NCBI GenBank assembly: GCA_902812455.1
Contig: CADDZH010000041.1
Location: forward strand, 1-42,065
DNA from: Chloroflexota bacterium
Lineage (GTDB): Bacteria > Chloroflexota > Ktedonobacteria > Ktedonobacterales > Ktedonobacteraceae
DNA length: 42,065 nucleotides
Reading direction: 5' to 3'
Shown here: piece by piece, positions 26,429 to 34,689 of the stretch
Numbering within the stretch: the first letter of the stretch is position 1
Layout: every line of letters begins with the position of its first letter
Notes under the pieces: model-generated
The model's database searches: none
What the model was told of the DNA's origin: nothing
Seen by the model: the letters and a program-made list of their open reading frames with translations, nothing else
Program-made: the position numbers and the translations under genes

Positions 26429-27364
26429 ATGAGTTCACTACAGAGTAATCAAACAGACTTCACGGTGCACCAGCTTACCGTATTTTGCACTGTCGCACGT
26501 CACCTCAGTTATACCAAAGCCGCCGAAGCTCTCTACCTCTCGCAGCCCGCTGTCACACAGCAGGTCAGGACACTCGAGCAGGTATTGGGTCTCCAGCTCT
26601 TTGCTCGCAGCGGCAGAGGCATTGTGCTGACTCCTGCAGGCCAGGAACTGCTCCGCCATGCTGAGCGGCTTCTCGCGCTGCTTGCTGAGACTGCTCCTGT
26701 AGTAAATGAGATTCGCGCGCTTGAACGGGGCAGTGTTTTGATAGGCGCAAGCACCAGCGCCGGCACCTATGTGGTACCGCCATTGCTCGGTGCCTTCCAC
26801 ACGCTCTACCCAGGCATCCGTGTCACGCTCATGGTTGCTAATCGTCGCTCCATTGAAGAGCGCCTCCTCGCTCGCGAGCTGGATCTGGCAGTGATAAGCC
26901 TCATTGAGCAGCAAGATCGTTTTGCCGTGGAGTTTTTGAGGCCCTATGAACTGGTGGTGGTAGCCTCAGCGTCTCACAGGCTTGCCGGGCACACTTCGTT
27001 GACCTTGCACGATCTACAACAAGAGACATTCCTGTTGCGTGAGCAGGGCTCCGGCACGCGGCTGGGTGTTGAGCAGCACTTTGCGCAAACAGGTATATCT
27101 TTCCATGCTACCCTGGAACTGGGTAGCATCGAAGCCATCAAGGAGGGAGTTGCCGCAGGGCTGGGCATTGCTGTGCTCTCTCGCGAGTCGGTGGCCCTCG
27201 AAGTTGCGAGCGGAGACCTGGCCATACTGGAAGTGCAGGGATTTCCGCTGAAACGCCAGTGGAGCGTTGTCAACCTGAAAGGGAGAAGGCTCTCACGAGC
27301 GGCAAGCGCGCTCCAGCAGTTCCTCCTGCAAGGGCATTCCATTCATGGTGTCATTCGCTCCTGA
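26429..27364 (+). CDS. LysR-family transcriptional regulator, CbbR-like (first copy)
   Basis: 311-residue LysR regulator. N-terminal winged helix-turn-helix: [20 protein letters not shown], then [20 protein letters not shown]. The effector-binding domain follows ([29 protein letters not shown], typical of CbbR). Its closeness to the Rubisco operon and this C-terminal signature support CbbR. The start at 26429 lacks a strong ribosome site but begins the conserved region properly; the frame extends to 26390. It lies 66 bp after the thiol-protein gene and converges on the second LysR gene, overlapping it by 14 bp at the 3' ends. Confidence 0.88.
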   Translation: MSSLQSNQTDFTVHQLTVFCTVARHLSYTKAAEALYLSQPAVTQQVRTLEQVLGLQLFARSGRGIVLTPAGQELLRHAERLLALLAETAPVVNEIRALERGSVLIGASTSAGTYVVPPLLGAFHTLYPGIRVTLMVANRRSIEERLLARELDLAVISLIEQQDRFAVEFLRPYELVVVASASHRLAGHTSLTLHDLQQETFLLREQGSGTRLGVEQHFAQTGISFHATLELGSIEAIKEGVAAGLGIAVLSRESVALEVASGDLAILEVQGFPLKRQWSVVNLKGRRLSRAASALQQFLLQGHSIHGVIRS

Positions 27365-28277
27365 GCTGATATGCACGCAAGAACTCGAGGAACTCGGCAG
27401 CGTTGGCGTGCAAAGGCTGTTTAACCAGGCGCGCTATATACCAGCGGCGCTGGATCGGGAAATATTCCACATCCAGGATAGCCAGTATCCCATAACGAAC
27501 TTCGCGCTTCACAGCTACCTCCGAGAGCACACTTACTCCCAAGCCCGCTGCCACCGCCTGCTTGATCGCCTCTATATGCCCAAGCACCATCTCGGTCTTG
27601 AGCGCTATACCGTTTACCTCTAATAATTCCTCTACCGCAGCCCGCGTTCCTGAACCGACCTCGCGGAGCAGGAAGACTTCACCGGCAAGACGAGCAAGTG
27701 GCACCTCGGCCTGTCCAACCAGCGGGTGCTCCGGAGCCGCAACTGCCACTAATGGGTTAGCTAGAAATGGCTCAGCTACCAGGCCTTCAACCGCCGGCGG
27801 GCGACCGGCGATGATAAGATCGGCTTCCCCTGCCAGCAAGCAGGCGCGAACCTCAGCACGATTGGCCACGCGCAGGTTGAGGGCAATGGTGGGCCGCTGC
27901 TGGTGAAAGGCCCCCAGGATGTGGGGCAGAACGTAGGTTCCCACTGTGGTATCCGCCGCGATGCGTACCGGTATATGCTCTGCCATTGTGGCGTCTCGTA
28001 GCTCTGCCATCACCTGCCATACTTCGTCCGCCGCCGCGACAACTTGCTGCGCATGGGCATACAGCTCCCGTCCTTCGTCTGTCAGGATGAGGCGCTTGCC
28101 CCACTGCTCCAGCAAGGTCAACTGTGTCGCCCGCTCCAGTTCCGCTACGAGCGCCGATACCGTCGGTTGCTGGCAACCGAGTTCCTGTGCAGCCCGCGTA
28201 TAGCTCAGGAGCCGTGAGACCGTGCAGAACACCCGCAGTTGTCGTATCGTCAGGCTATCAAGGCGTGACCAGCTCAT
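27351..28277 (-). CDS. LysR-family transcriptional regulator, CbbR-like (second copy)
   Basis: 308 residues, similar in plan to the first copy but clearly divergent. [23 protein letters not shown], then [20 protein letters not shown]; effector domain with [14 protein letters not shown] and [20 protein letters not shown] motifs. It is divergent from the aldolase-cbbP-gap genes with an operator-like palindrome 14 bp upstream of its start, consistent with autoregulation and control of the divergent genes. Two CbbR-like genes in one cluster suggest separate or layered signals. Which regulator binds which dyad cannot be told from sequence. Confidence 0.87.
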   Translation of the reverse strand: MSWSRLDSLTIRQLRVFCTVSRLLSYTRAAQELGCQQPTVSALVAELERATQLTLLEQWGKRLILTDEGRELYAHAQQVVAAADEVWQVMAELRDATMAEHIPVRIAADTTVGTYVLPHILGAFHQQRPTIALNLRVANRAEVRACLLAGEADLIIAGRPPAVEGLVAEPFLANPLVAVAAPEHPLVGQAEVPLARLAGEVFLLREVGSGTRAAVEELLEVNGIALKTEMVLGHIEAIKQAVAAGLGVSVLSEVAVKREVRYGILAILDVEYFPIQRRWYIARLVKQPLHANAAEFLEFLRAYQLRSE

Positions 28278-28291
28278 TTATAAAGTCCAGT

Positions 28292-28306
28292 CTATACTAA
28301 GTATAG
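28292..28306. promoter_or_regulatory. LysR-type operator, perfect 15-bp palindrome
   Basis: CTATACT-A-AGTATAG, a perfect 7-1-7 dyad whose inner 13 bp satisfy T-N11-A. It is 14 bp upstream of the second LysR start and about 135 bp upstream of the aldolase start. The position fits a recognition site used for autoregulation and activation of the divergent Calvin genes. Confidence 0.6.
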
Positions 28307-28338
28307 GCAATTGAAGATTGTTCTTATGTATTATACCA

Positions 28339-28352
28339 GATATCATTATATC
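28339..28352. promoter_or_regulatory. Second operator-like dyad in the same interval
   Basis: GATAT-CATT-ATATC inverted repeat, AT-rich, containing a T-N11-A match offset by two bases (28341-28353). It lies about 40 bp beyond the first palindrome, toward the aldolase gene, where a LysR activation half-site or the promoter core is expected. Low base complexity weakens the call. Confidence 0.35.
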
Positions 28353-28439
28353 ATGGCCACAGGCCCATAAAAGTAGCTCGGGTTTTTAGGGAGCCAACCA
28401 TATCGGTTGCCTGCTACCTATATTCAGAGGAGGCCAACG

Positions 28440-29495
28440 ATGGAGACCATGAGGGCATCCCGGTCAAAAGTCGGTCAACATATGACAAGAGATACGCTTT
28501 CTATAGGTAAACTACGTGGTATTCAACAACTAGCGAACGCGCAGGGTGTCATTACCGTGACAGCGTTGGACCATCGTGGCTCGCTTAAGCAGAGTCTGCA
28601 GCGAGCTATGCCCGACCAGGCGATCGGGTACGCTGAGGTCGTAGCGGAGAAGCTGCGCATGGCACGCATCTTTGCTCCATACTCCAGTGCGATTTTGCTC
28701 GATCCTGTCTTTGGGGCGGCGCAAGCGCTGGCCGCTCATGTCATTCCTGGCAGCGTTGGTTTGATTGTTGCTTTAGAAGAGTCGGGGTACGAAGGGGGCA
28801 ATGAGGCGCGCATCACGCCCATTACCGACGGCTGGAGTGTCGGCAAGATCAAGCGCATGGGGGCGGCGGCGGTCAAGCTGCTGTTGTACTACCACCCGCA
28901 GGGAGTTGTAGCTGCTCAACAAGAGGAGCTGGTCGTGCGCATCGCGGAGGAGTGTCGCCGGTACGATATCGCCTTTCTGCTCGAGCCGATGTCCTACCCC
29001 ATTCAGGCTGGTCAAAAAAAGGAGTCGGCTGAGTTCGCACGGCAGAAGCCGGACATCGTCCTGGAGTCGGCACGGCGTTTGAGTGGGCTTGGGATCGATC
29101 TCCTCAAGAGTGAGTTTCCCGATGATCCACATTACGAGCGCGATGAGGTCCGCATGCGTGAGCACTGCCGGCAATTGACCTCTATCTCACCGGTGCCATG
29201 GGTGATCCTCTCAGCCGCTGAGCGCTTCGCAGTGTTCCAGCGGCTGGTCGAGATCGCTTGCGAGGAGGGTGCAAGTGGTTTTATGGTTGGGCGAGCTATC
29301 TGGCAGGAGGCAATGGACCTCTCGAGCGCCGGGGAACGCGAGCAGGCTCTGCGTAGCACTGCCCTTAGCCGGCTCGAAATTCTCAATGCAATTGCGAACT
29401 ACCGTGCACGGCCCTGGCACGAGCGCTCTCTTTCGCCAGAAGTGGTGGAGGGTTGGCACCAGGGTTATGATGAGATGCAATACGTTCACGTTTGA
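28440..29495 (+). CDS. Class I aldolase of the LacD (tagatose/fructose-bisphosphate) family
   Basis: 351 residues, Schiff-base TIM-barrel aldolase. Motifs: VTALDHRGSLKQSL at the first strand, ILLDPVFGAAQALAA, AAVKLLLYYHPQG, FLLEPMSYPI, and IDLLKSEFPDD with the likely catalytic lysine. The architecture matches LacD tagatose-1,6-bisphosphate aldolase and related broad-specificity ketose bisphosphate aldolases, not class II FbaA/CbbA. In this context it probably supplies the fructose- and/or sedoheptulose-bisphosphate aldolase step of the Calvin cycle. The ATG at 28440 has GAGGAGG six bases upstream; the frame opens at 28407. First gene of the plus-strand arm, followed by cbbP after 113 bp. Preferred substrate is inferred. 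Confidence 0.78.
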   Translation: METMRASRSKVGQHMTRDTLSIGKLRGIQQLANAQGVITVTALDHRGSLKQSLQRAMPDQAIGYAEVVAEKLRMARIFAPYSSAILLDPVFGAAQALAAHVIPGSVGLIVALEESGYEGGNEARITPITDGWSVGKIKRMGAAAVKLLLYYHPQGVVAAQQEELVVRIAEECRRYDIAFLLEPMSYPIQAGQKKESAEFARQKPDIVLESARRLSGLGIDLLKSEFPDDPHYERDEVRMREHCRQLTSISPVPWVILSAAERFAVFQRLVEIACEEGASGFMVGRAIWQEAMDLSSAGEREQALRSTALSRLEILNAIANYRARPWHERSLSPEVVEGWHQGYDEMQYVHV

Positions 29496-29608
29496 TATCA
29501 CGTAGGCAGTAACAGCACGCAAGTGCCAGGACATTTCTATCAGCACCAGTGTTTTCTGTGCCTGCTATCCAACCAGGGACACATAACGCAAGGAGTTTGG
29601 AGAACAAC

Positions 29609-30553
29609 ATGGCTTTAGCAGTTGGAACAATCCCGCGCCCAATTATTCTGGGGATCGTGGGAGATAGCGCTGCCGGGAAGACCACATTGAGCCGGGGCAT
29701 CGCCCAGATTTTAGGCCGTGATTGTGTGTCGATACTTTGCACTGACGACTATCATCGCTATAATCGGCAACAGCGCAGGGAGTTGAGCATCACCCCTTTG
29801 AACCCGCAGTGCAACTATCTTGATATTATGGCACAGCATTTACGCCTGCTGCGGGCTGGAGAACCTATTCTCAAACCGCATTATGAGCACCACCGGGGCG
29901 ACTTTGGGCCACCGCAGTATCTCGTTTCGCGCCCTTTCCTCATTGTCGAGGGCTTGCTTGGTTTCTACTGGCAGGAGATGCGTAATGCCTATAGCGTTCG
30001 TGTCTTTCTCAGCCCACCCGAGGAGCTGAGGCGGCGCTGGAAGGTTCGTCGTGATTCGACTGAGCGTGGTTATACTGAACAAGAGGTGCTGCGAGACCTG
30101 GAAATCCGCGAGCCAGATTCAGAGGCGTACATCCGGCCGCAGGTTCAATATGCCGATATCGTTGTTTCCTTCTTTCCTGACTCGTCGCCCCGCTCTCCGA
30201 AGGACGATGCTCATCTGAATGTGCGCCTGACTCTGCGGGGAACATTATCTCATCCCGACCTGAGCGAGATCATTGAAGGAGACCGATCTGGCTGTATGCG
30301 TTCGACGCTGGGGCGCGAAGATGGCCGGGCTGTTGAGTATCTGGAGATCGATGGCTCTATCCCGGATGAGCAAGCCGCAGCGCTAGAGCGTGGCATTCTC
30401 GATCACCTGGATCAGTGCGGCGCCACCTCACCGGCAGACTTTGGTCTCTATTACGATCCCCGCGTCCGGCATAGCCATCCGCTTGCGCTCACCCAGTTGC
30501 TCCTGGCCTATCACCTGCTGCGGGCAAGGCATCGCGAAGAAGTCGAAGTATGA
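29609..30553 (+). CDS. cbbP: Phosphoribulokinase
   Basis: ATP-dependent conversion of ribulose 5-phosphate to ribulose 1,5-bisphosphate, the Rubisco substrate. 314 residues. P-loop GDSAAGKTT (18-26), TDDYHRYNR with the catalytic Asp (about 46-54), then HRGDFGPPQ and FLIVEGLLGFY, all standard for PRK/uridine kinase-like enzymes; the long ERGYTEQEVLRDLEIREPDS segment separates it from uridine kinase. The ATG at 29609 has GGAG seven bases upstream. A repeat element separates it from gap. Its presence beside cbbLSX shows a real Calvin cycle, not merely a nucleotide salvage Rubisco. Confidence 0.93.
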   Translation: MALAVGTIPRPIILGIVGDSAAGKTTLSRGIAQILGRDCVSILCTDDYHRYNRQQRRELSITPLNPQCNYLDIMAQHLRLLRAGEPILKPHYEHHRGDFGPPQYLVSRPFLIVEGLLGFYWQEMRNAYSVRVFLSPPEELRRRWKVRRDSTERGYTEQEVLRDLEIREPDSEAYIRPQVQYADIVVSFFPDSSPRSPKDDAHLNVRLTLRGTLSHPDLSEIIEGDRSGCMRSTLGREDGRAVEYLEIDGSIPDEQAAALERGILDHLDQCGATSPADFGLYYDPRVRHSHPLALTQLLLAYHLLRARHREEVEV

Positions 30554-30565
30554 TCGATCTGGATC

Positions 30566-30708
30566 CAGGAGTACAGAGGACGAAGTCCTTTGCCGGGCAC
30601 CCTGTCTGCACCCCCTCCGGCGGAGGGGTAATGACAGGTAATAGGGGATGCAGTCTGGGAGACTGTGCGGAGTGGACCCAAAGAATCACTTTCTAAACGG
30701 GTTTGATA
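30566..30708. repeat. Inverted copy of the 12991-13197 dispersed repeat, between cbbP and gap
   Basis: On the opposite strand it reads through AAACCCGTTTAGAAAG, GATTCTTTGGGTCC, CAGTCTCCCAGACTG and CCCGGCAAAGGACTTCGTCC, which matches the second unit at 13081-13197. An additional GC-rich hairpin CCCCTCC/GGAGGGG lies at about 30612-30628. It fills most of the 190-bp interval upstream of gap. Confidence 0.7.
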
Positions 30709-30743
30709 TGAGAGCAGTATGTAAGCGGGAGGAGCAATTACGT

Positions 30744-31847
30744 ATGAAGATTGGCATCAATGGATTTGGGCGTATTGGCCGCTTAGTCCTTCGCTCCGCG
30801 CTGGCCCGTGGCGTTGACCTGGACATAGTCGCTATCAACGATAGGGGCGATGCGCAGATCAACGCTCATCTCTTCCAGTTCGATTCCACCTATGGCCCCT
30901 TCCGTGGCCGGGTGGAGGCAACCGATAGCCAAATTATCATTGACGAGCGGCCTATCCGCATTGTTTCCCATCTCAACCCGCTCGATATCCCCTGGCTCGA
31001 ACTCGGAGTTGAACTGGTAATCGAGGCTACTGGCGTCTTTACCACCGCTGACCAGGCGGTTGCACACTTGCAGGCCGGAGCAGAGCGTGTCCTGGTGACC
31101 GCGCCCAGCAAGGGTGCCGATGTAACCCTGGTGGCTGGCGTAAATGAACATGACTACGACCCGGCCGAACATCAGATCATTTCCGCCGCTTCCTGCACCA
31201 CGAATGCTCTGGCTCCCATAGCTGCCGTGCTACAAGAGCACTTTGGACTACGCTGTGGTATGATGAATACCATCCATGCCTATACCAACGACCAGCGTAT
31301 CCTTGACCGCAGTCACAAGGACCCTCGACGTGCTCGGGCTGGCGCCGAAAACATCATTCCGACGACGACCGGAGCCACCAGATCTCTGGGTGAAGTCATA
31401 CCGGCCCTGGCGGGGAAGTTTCACGGCGTCTCCTTCCGCGTGCCTACCCTCACTGTCTCGGTCCTTGACCTGGTTGCCGAACTGGAACAGGCGGCGCCAG
31501 CAGCAGAGATCAACGGGGCCTTCGCTATGGCCGCCAATGGCCCATTAGCGGGGGTGCTTGGTTACACCGACCTGCCGTTAGTTTCGAGTGACTTCCGGGG
31601 TGATAGTCGCTCCAGCATTGTTGATGGTTTGATGACTTCTGTTCTTGCTGAAGAATGCATGATTCATATCGTGAGCTGGTATGACAATGAGTGGGGCTAT
31701 GCCAGCCGGGTCGCTGACCTGGCCAGCTTCATCAGCGAATGCGAGCATAGCAGGCCTCGCCCGCAGCGTGTGCACATAGTTGAACGCGAACAGATTGAAC
31801 GGGTGTTACGCACCGCCAGCTTCGCCCCTGAGGGCCTTCCGCTTTAG
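30744..31847 (+). CDS. gap: Glyceraldehyde-3-phosphate dehydrogenase
   Basis: Reversible interconversion of 1,3-bisphosphoglycerate and glyceraldehyde 3-phosphate. 367 residues, with NAD(P)-binding GFGRIGR at the start, AINDRGD after the second strand, the catalytic ASCTTNALAP and a late SWYDNEWGYASR. It is about 30 residues longer than the usual 335; the excess is a charged C-terminal tail (about 333-367, containing HIVEREQIERVL). The ATG at 30744 has GGAGG nine to eleven bases upstream; the frame from 30648 would read through the repeat. Location after cbbP suggests the reductive, Calvin-cycle direction. Coenzyme preference is not decided by the visible residues. Confidence 0.94.
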   Translation: MKIGINGFGRIGRLVLRSALARGVDLDIVAINDRGDAQINAHLFQFDSTYGPFRGRVEATDSQIIIDERPIRIVSHLNPLDIPWLELGVELVIEATGVFTTADQAVAHLQAGAERVLVTAPSKGADVTLVAGVNEHDYDPAEHQIISAASCTTNALAPIAAVLQEHFGLRCGMMNTIHAYTNDQRILDRSHKDPRRARAGAENIIPTTTGATRSLGEVIPALAGKFHGVSFRVPTLTVSVLDLVAELEQAAPAAEINGAFAMAANGPLAGVLGYTDLPLVSSDFRGDSRSSIVDGLMTSVLAEECMIHIVSWYDNEWGYASRVADLASFISECEHSRPRPQRVHIVEREQIERVLRTASFAPEGLPL

Positions 31848-31863
31848 CTTCCACCACAAAGCG

Positions 31864-31900
31864 GGGGCTAGAGGCGAGGGCGCATGGCCAGCATAGCCCC
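31864..31900. terminator. GC-rich hairpin between convergent gap and cupin genes
   Basis: GGGGCTA (31864-31870) pairs with TAGCCCC (31894-31900) over a long loop. It lies just after the gap stop codon and could terminate in both directions, but it lacks a T-run and may instead be one of the intergenic repeats. Confidence 0.35.
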
Positions 31901-31941
31901 TACCCTCAAGAATGGAACAACCCCTGATTGGTGATAGAACG

Positions 31942-32289
31942 TTAGAGATATACCTTGTCATTTATCGAGGGTACCCGGATCATCAAACTCTCAACGGGTG
32001 GGTGTACTTCGACTACGCTGTGATATACCCCTTGCGGGAAACAGCAGAACTCACGCGGGCCAATTGTAAAACGTTCGCCTTCCACCTCGACAACGATACT
32101 GCCCTGCAAGACTATGAATATCTCATCGCTTTCCCGGTGCATATGAGGCATAGGGTCAGCCCAGCCTTTTGTCGTGTTGTTGTACCAGATCTGCAACTTC
32201 TCAGATTGAAAGCCTATCTCGTCACGCGGTGCCTTCCCTGACAACAATGTGGAGTAATCGGGCAATTTGCGATGATGAAACTGTGGCAT
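31942..32289 (-). CDS. Cupin-domain protein
   Basis: 115-residue single cupin. Motif 1 PHMHRESDEIFIVLQG supplies two histidines and a glutamate for metal binding. Motif 2, PREFCCFPQGVYHSV, supplies the third histidine. Such small cupins act as metal-dependent isomerases, dioxygenases or sugar-binding proteins; no specific role can be assigned. The ATG at 32289 has AGGAG nine bases upstream. It is 25 bp downstream of the PIN toxin gene on the same strand and might be co-transcribed with it. Confidence 0.8.
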   Translation of the reverse strand: MPQFHHRKLPDYSTLLSGKAPRDEIGFQSEKLQIWYNNTTKGWADPMPHMHRESDEIFIVLQGSIVVEVEGERFTIGPREFCCFPQGVYHSVVEVHPPVESLMIRVPSINDKVYL

Positions 32290-32314
32290 ACTTACGATCT
32301 CCTGGCAATTGTTC

Positions 32315-32779
32315 TCAGGGATGGTTTTCAGGGTTTTCTATCTTTAATCCTTCAAGAGTAGCAATTGGTATGAGGCCAAGATCAGCAGTAACAAAGATAG
32401 GAGATGCCATTCGCTTTACTAAGGTCTCTTTACGTAAAATGAGCACAGAAGCTAGTTGTACAGCATCATAGGAACGCAGCCGGTATGAGCTACACAAATC
32501 ACCTGCATAGGTGCATACAGAATCCGTGAGAGGTAAAACAGCGTATGCCCTCTGGCTATCTCGCCTGAACATAGCAACGAGTCTATCACGATCAGCAGAA
32601 GTGATGAGCCTATCGTGGGCTTTTATGCTAATGGCTCTCACAACTTCCACCAGTGCAATTTGGGAGATATAGAGTTCATGACCATGTACTGGATCGCAGA
32701 GAGCTATTATCCAAGCACTCCCTATCTCGGCAACATAGCGCTTGACAATAGCTGAAGAATCAAGGTAGTAAGTTCCCAT
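32315..32779 (-). CDS. PIN-domain ribonuclease toxin (VapC-like)
   Basis: 154 residues, PIN fold. The acidic triad is visible as Asp in YYLDSSAIVKRY, Glu in ALVEVVRA and Asp in SYDAVQLAS, with a further Asp in FVTADLGL. VapC toxins cleave tRNA or rRNA until bound by an antitoxin. The ATG at 32779 shares its A with the TGA of the preceding antitoxin-like gene (TGATG), a typical toxin-antitoxin overlap. The start six bases earlier in the raw frame would be a TTG and is not needed. RNA target unknown. Confidence 0.85.
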   Translation of the reverse strand: MGTYYLDSSAIVKRYVAEIGSAWIIALCDPVHGHELYISQIALVEVVRAISIKAHDRLITSADRDRLVAMFRRDSQRAYAVLPLTDSVCTYAGDLCSSYRLRSYDAVQLASVLILRKETLVKRMASPIFVTADLGLIPIATLEGLKIENPENHP

Positions 32780-33075
32780 CAATAGGGGCCTCGGCCCTCG
32801 TTGATAATTTCAGACATAGATTTGCCACCAGCGAATAACTTTGCAAGTCGTTCACGTTCTGCTCGCTCTTCTGGCGACAAAGGGTGCGGTTTAGGGAGAT
32901 TCAAGAGTTTTCCTTCATAATAAAGCTGCTCCATGAGAGTACGTCCGCGAAACGGGCGTACTACAGGCCATGTTCCTGAAGGTGACTTGCTTAATGGGAT
33001 CGCAGAAGGGGTGGCTTCTAAGGCAATCATACCTTCCGTATTTCCTGCTCTTGGAGGAGCAACGTAAGGAGGCAT
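32779..33075 (-). CDS. Antitoxin-like protein paired with PIN toxin
   Basis: 98 residues, basic and proline-rich at the N-terminus. The C-terminal part PLSPEERAERERLAKLFAGG, then KSMSEIINEGRGPY, resembles the toxin-wrapping tails of VapB/Phd-type antitoxins, and the stop overlaps the PIN gene. A clear DNA-binding fold in the first half is not recognised. The gene begins three bases after the tandem TAG stops of the DUF3467-like gene, so the three genes form one operon. Confidence 0.65.
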   Translation of the reverse strand: MPPYVAPPRAGNTEGMIALEATPSAIPLSKSPSGTWPVVRPFRGRTLMEQLYYEGKLLNLPKPHPLSPEERAERERLAKLFAGGKSMSEIINEGRGPY

Positions 33076-33078
33076 CTA

Positions 33079-33426
33079 CTAACCCTCTCTTTCCTCACTT
33101 ATTTTGTAAGCGCGATATCCTTCTAAACCGGATTGTAGAGCTTCGATGAATTTTGGGACCAAATCAGGATCTACGATAATTCTTCCTACGCATTTAGCTT
33201 TGATAGGCCCTACTTGCTCTAACTTAGTTTTATTCTCTTCAGGTGTGCCAGTAAGAATTGGAGACCGCACTTCAAAGAACGAAATAGCGATCTCATACGG
33301 CCCAGCTTGTACAAATACGGCTGAGGCGTACTGGCTCTGCAAACTGTCAGGGATAGGCCACTCAATAGGAATGTTTATGATTGCTGATGATTGCTTATCT
33401 TGATTATCGTGCTCTGTTTCACTCAT
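33079..33426 (-). CDS. DUF3467-like small protein, first gene of the toxin-antitoxin operon
   Basis: 115 residues, acidic at both ends. The central part (SQYASAVFVQAGPYEIAISF, then FEVRSPILTG, then AKCVGRIIVDPDLVPKFIEALQ) resembles DUF3467 proteins, which share an aspect of the F-x-F-x-x-x-P-P-x-L pattern and a late P-x-F-x-x-A-L-Q. It is unlike a canonical antitoxin. It ends in tandem TAG stops just before the antitoxin gene. Likely co-expressed with the toxin pair; its function is unknown. Confidence 0.6.
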   Translation of the reverse strand: MSETEHDNQDKQSSAIINIPIEWPIPDSLQSQYASAVFVQAGPYEIAISFFEVRSPILTGTPEENKTKLEQVGPIKAKCVGRIIVDPDLVPKFIEALQSGLEGYRAYKISEEREG

Positions 33427-33648
33427 AAATGCAGGTTCTTTCTCATTCTAGCTCCATTTAGCCCTTCTATTCATTGCGCCTGCCCCTACTATAATCCATA
33501 TTGGCAAAAAACGCAACTTACTGTTCAGGTCTCCCTTATTGGAATCGCATTTTAGCAGATCACGTTCGCTATGGCCATCCCCTGGTGGTACAATGAGGCT
33601 AGCTTTACAAGAAATTATGCCCATATAGCTATCAGGAGTATTTCTTTT

Positions 33649-34476
33649 ATGAAGCTCTTCCTTTCTACCGATTTTGAAGGCACAAGCGGCATCGTCGCCT
33701 GGGAGCAGATCATCGAAGGGCAGATTGAGTACGAGCAGGGGCGCAGGCTGCTCACCAACGAAGTCAATGCTGTGATCACCGGCGCGCTAGAAGCAGGCGC
33801 AAGCGAATTCGTGGTCAACGATTCGCACAGCTTTATGCGCAACCTGCACCCGCAAGACCTTGCCGGACAGGCTACCTTGATTACTGGCAAGCACAAGCCA
33901 TTGTACATGATGCAAGGGCTGGATGGCAGCTTCGATGGCGTTTGCTTCGTCAGCTATCATGGCTCGATTGGCTCGGAGCACGCCGTTCTCTCTCACACCT
34001 ACAATCCAGGCGCTATCTGGGAGGTGCGCATCAATGGCGAGGTGGTTGGCGAATCCGGTATCAATGCGCTGGTAGCAGCCCATTATGGCGTGCCCATTAT
34101 TTTTGTCAGCGGCGATGAAACCACCCTGCGTGAAGCCAGACTCGTCGCACCTGACGCTGAAAAGGTGGTTGTGAAGCAGTCAATAGGGCGTTTTGCTGCC
34201 TCTCATATCCATCCTACCGTTGCCTGCGAGCTCTTGCGTGCGGGAGCTTTTCGTGCCGTTCAGAACATCGGAACAATGCACTCGCCTGAGTTCAAGCTGC
34301 CCGTCTCGCTAGAAGTCACATTCCTTGTCGCCGATATGGCAGACATGGCTCAATGGATACGCGGCGTCGAGCGCGTCAACTCGCGCACCGTAAAGCTGGT
34401 GGGTGAGAACCTGCTCGATCTCTACCGCATGTTTGTTACGGTAGTATCGTTGACACGAGCGCTCGTTGATCGCTAA
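33649..34476 (+). CDS. D-aminopeptidase, DppA/M55 family
   Basis: 275-residue zinc peptidase of family M55, which releases N-terminal D-amino acids and is often linked to cell-wall peptide recycling. Zinc ligands align with B. subtilis DppA almost by number: Asp8 and Glu10 (DFEG), His60 (NDSH), His104 (SYHG) and Glu131. The SHTYNP segment near 115-120 carries the nucleophilic histidine region. The ATG at 33649 has AGGAG ten bases upstream and starts at the conserved MKLFLSTDFEG. No dipeptide transporter genes lie beside it. Substrate range is inferred from the family. Confidence 0.9.
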   Translation: MKLFLSTDFEGTSGIVAWEQIIEGQIEYEQGRRLLTNEVNAVITGALEAGASEFVVNDSHSFMRNLHPQDLAGQATLITGKHKPLYMMQGLDGSFDGVCFVSYHGSIGSEHAVLSHTYNPGAIWEVRINGEVVGESGINALVAAHYGVPIIFVSGDETTLREARLVAPDAEKVVVKQSIGRFAASHIHPTVACELLRAGAFRAVQNIGTMHSPEFKLPVSLEVTFLVADMADMAQWIRGVERVNSRTVKLVGENLLDLYRMFVTVVSLTRALVDR

Positions 34477-34555
34477 TTCTGTAAAAAGCTTATTTCATTT
34501 TAAGACAAGATTCAATGGTGAAGAAGAGGCATGGGCAGTTTGAACAGTCAGAGCA

Positions 34556-34625
34556 TGTCACCCTGAGCGAAGCGAAGGGTCTGATGCAAGGAGGCCAGAG
34601 ATGCTTCGCTTCGCTCAGCATGACA
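34556..34625. repeat. Dispersed palindromic repeat, copy 4
   Basis: TGTCACCCTGAGCGAAGCGAA... paired with ...TTCGCTTCGCTCAGCATGACA. It lies between the DppA-type and GNAT genes, in a 213-bp gap with nothing else recognisable. Confidence 0.75.
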
Positions 34626-34689
34626 TGTCGGACCTTTCGTATGATGAAGAACTATCACGTTCATTTGAGCCTTGCCTAAGGAGAATTGT

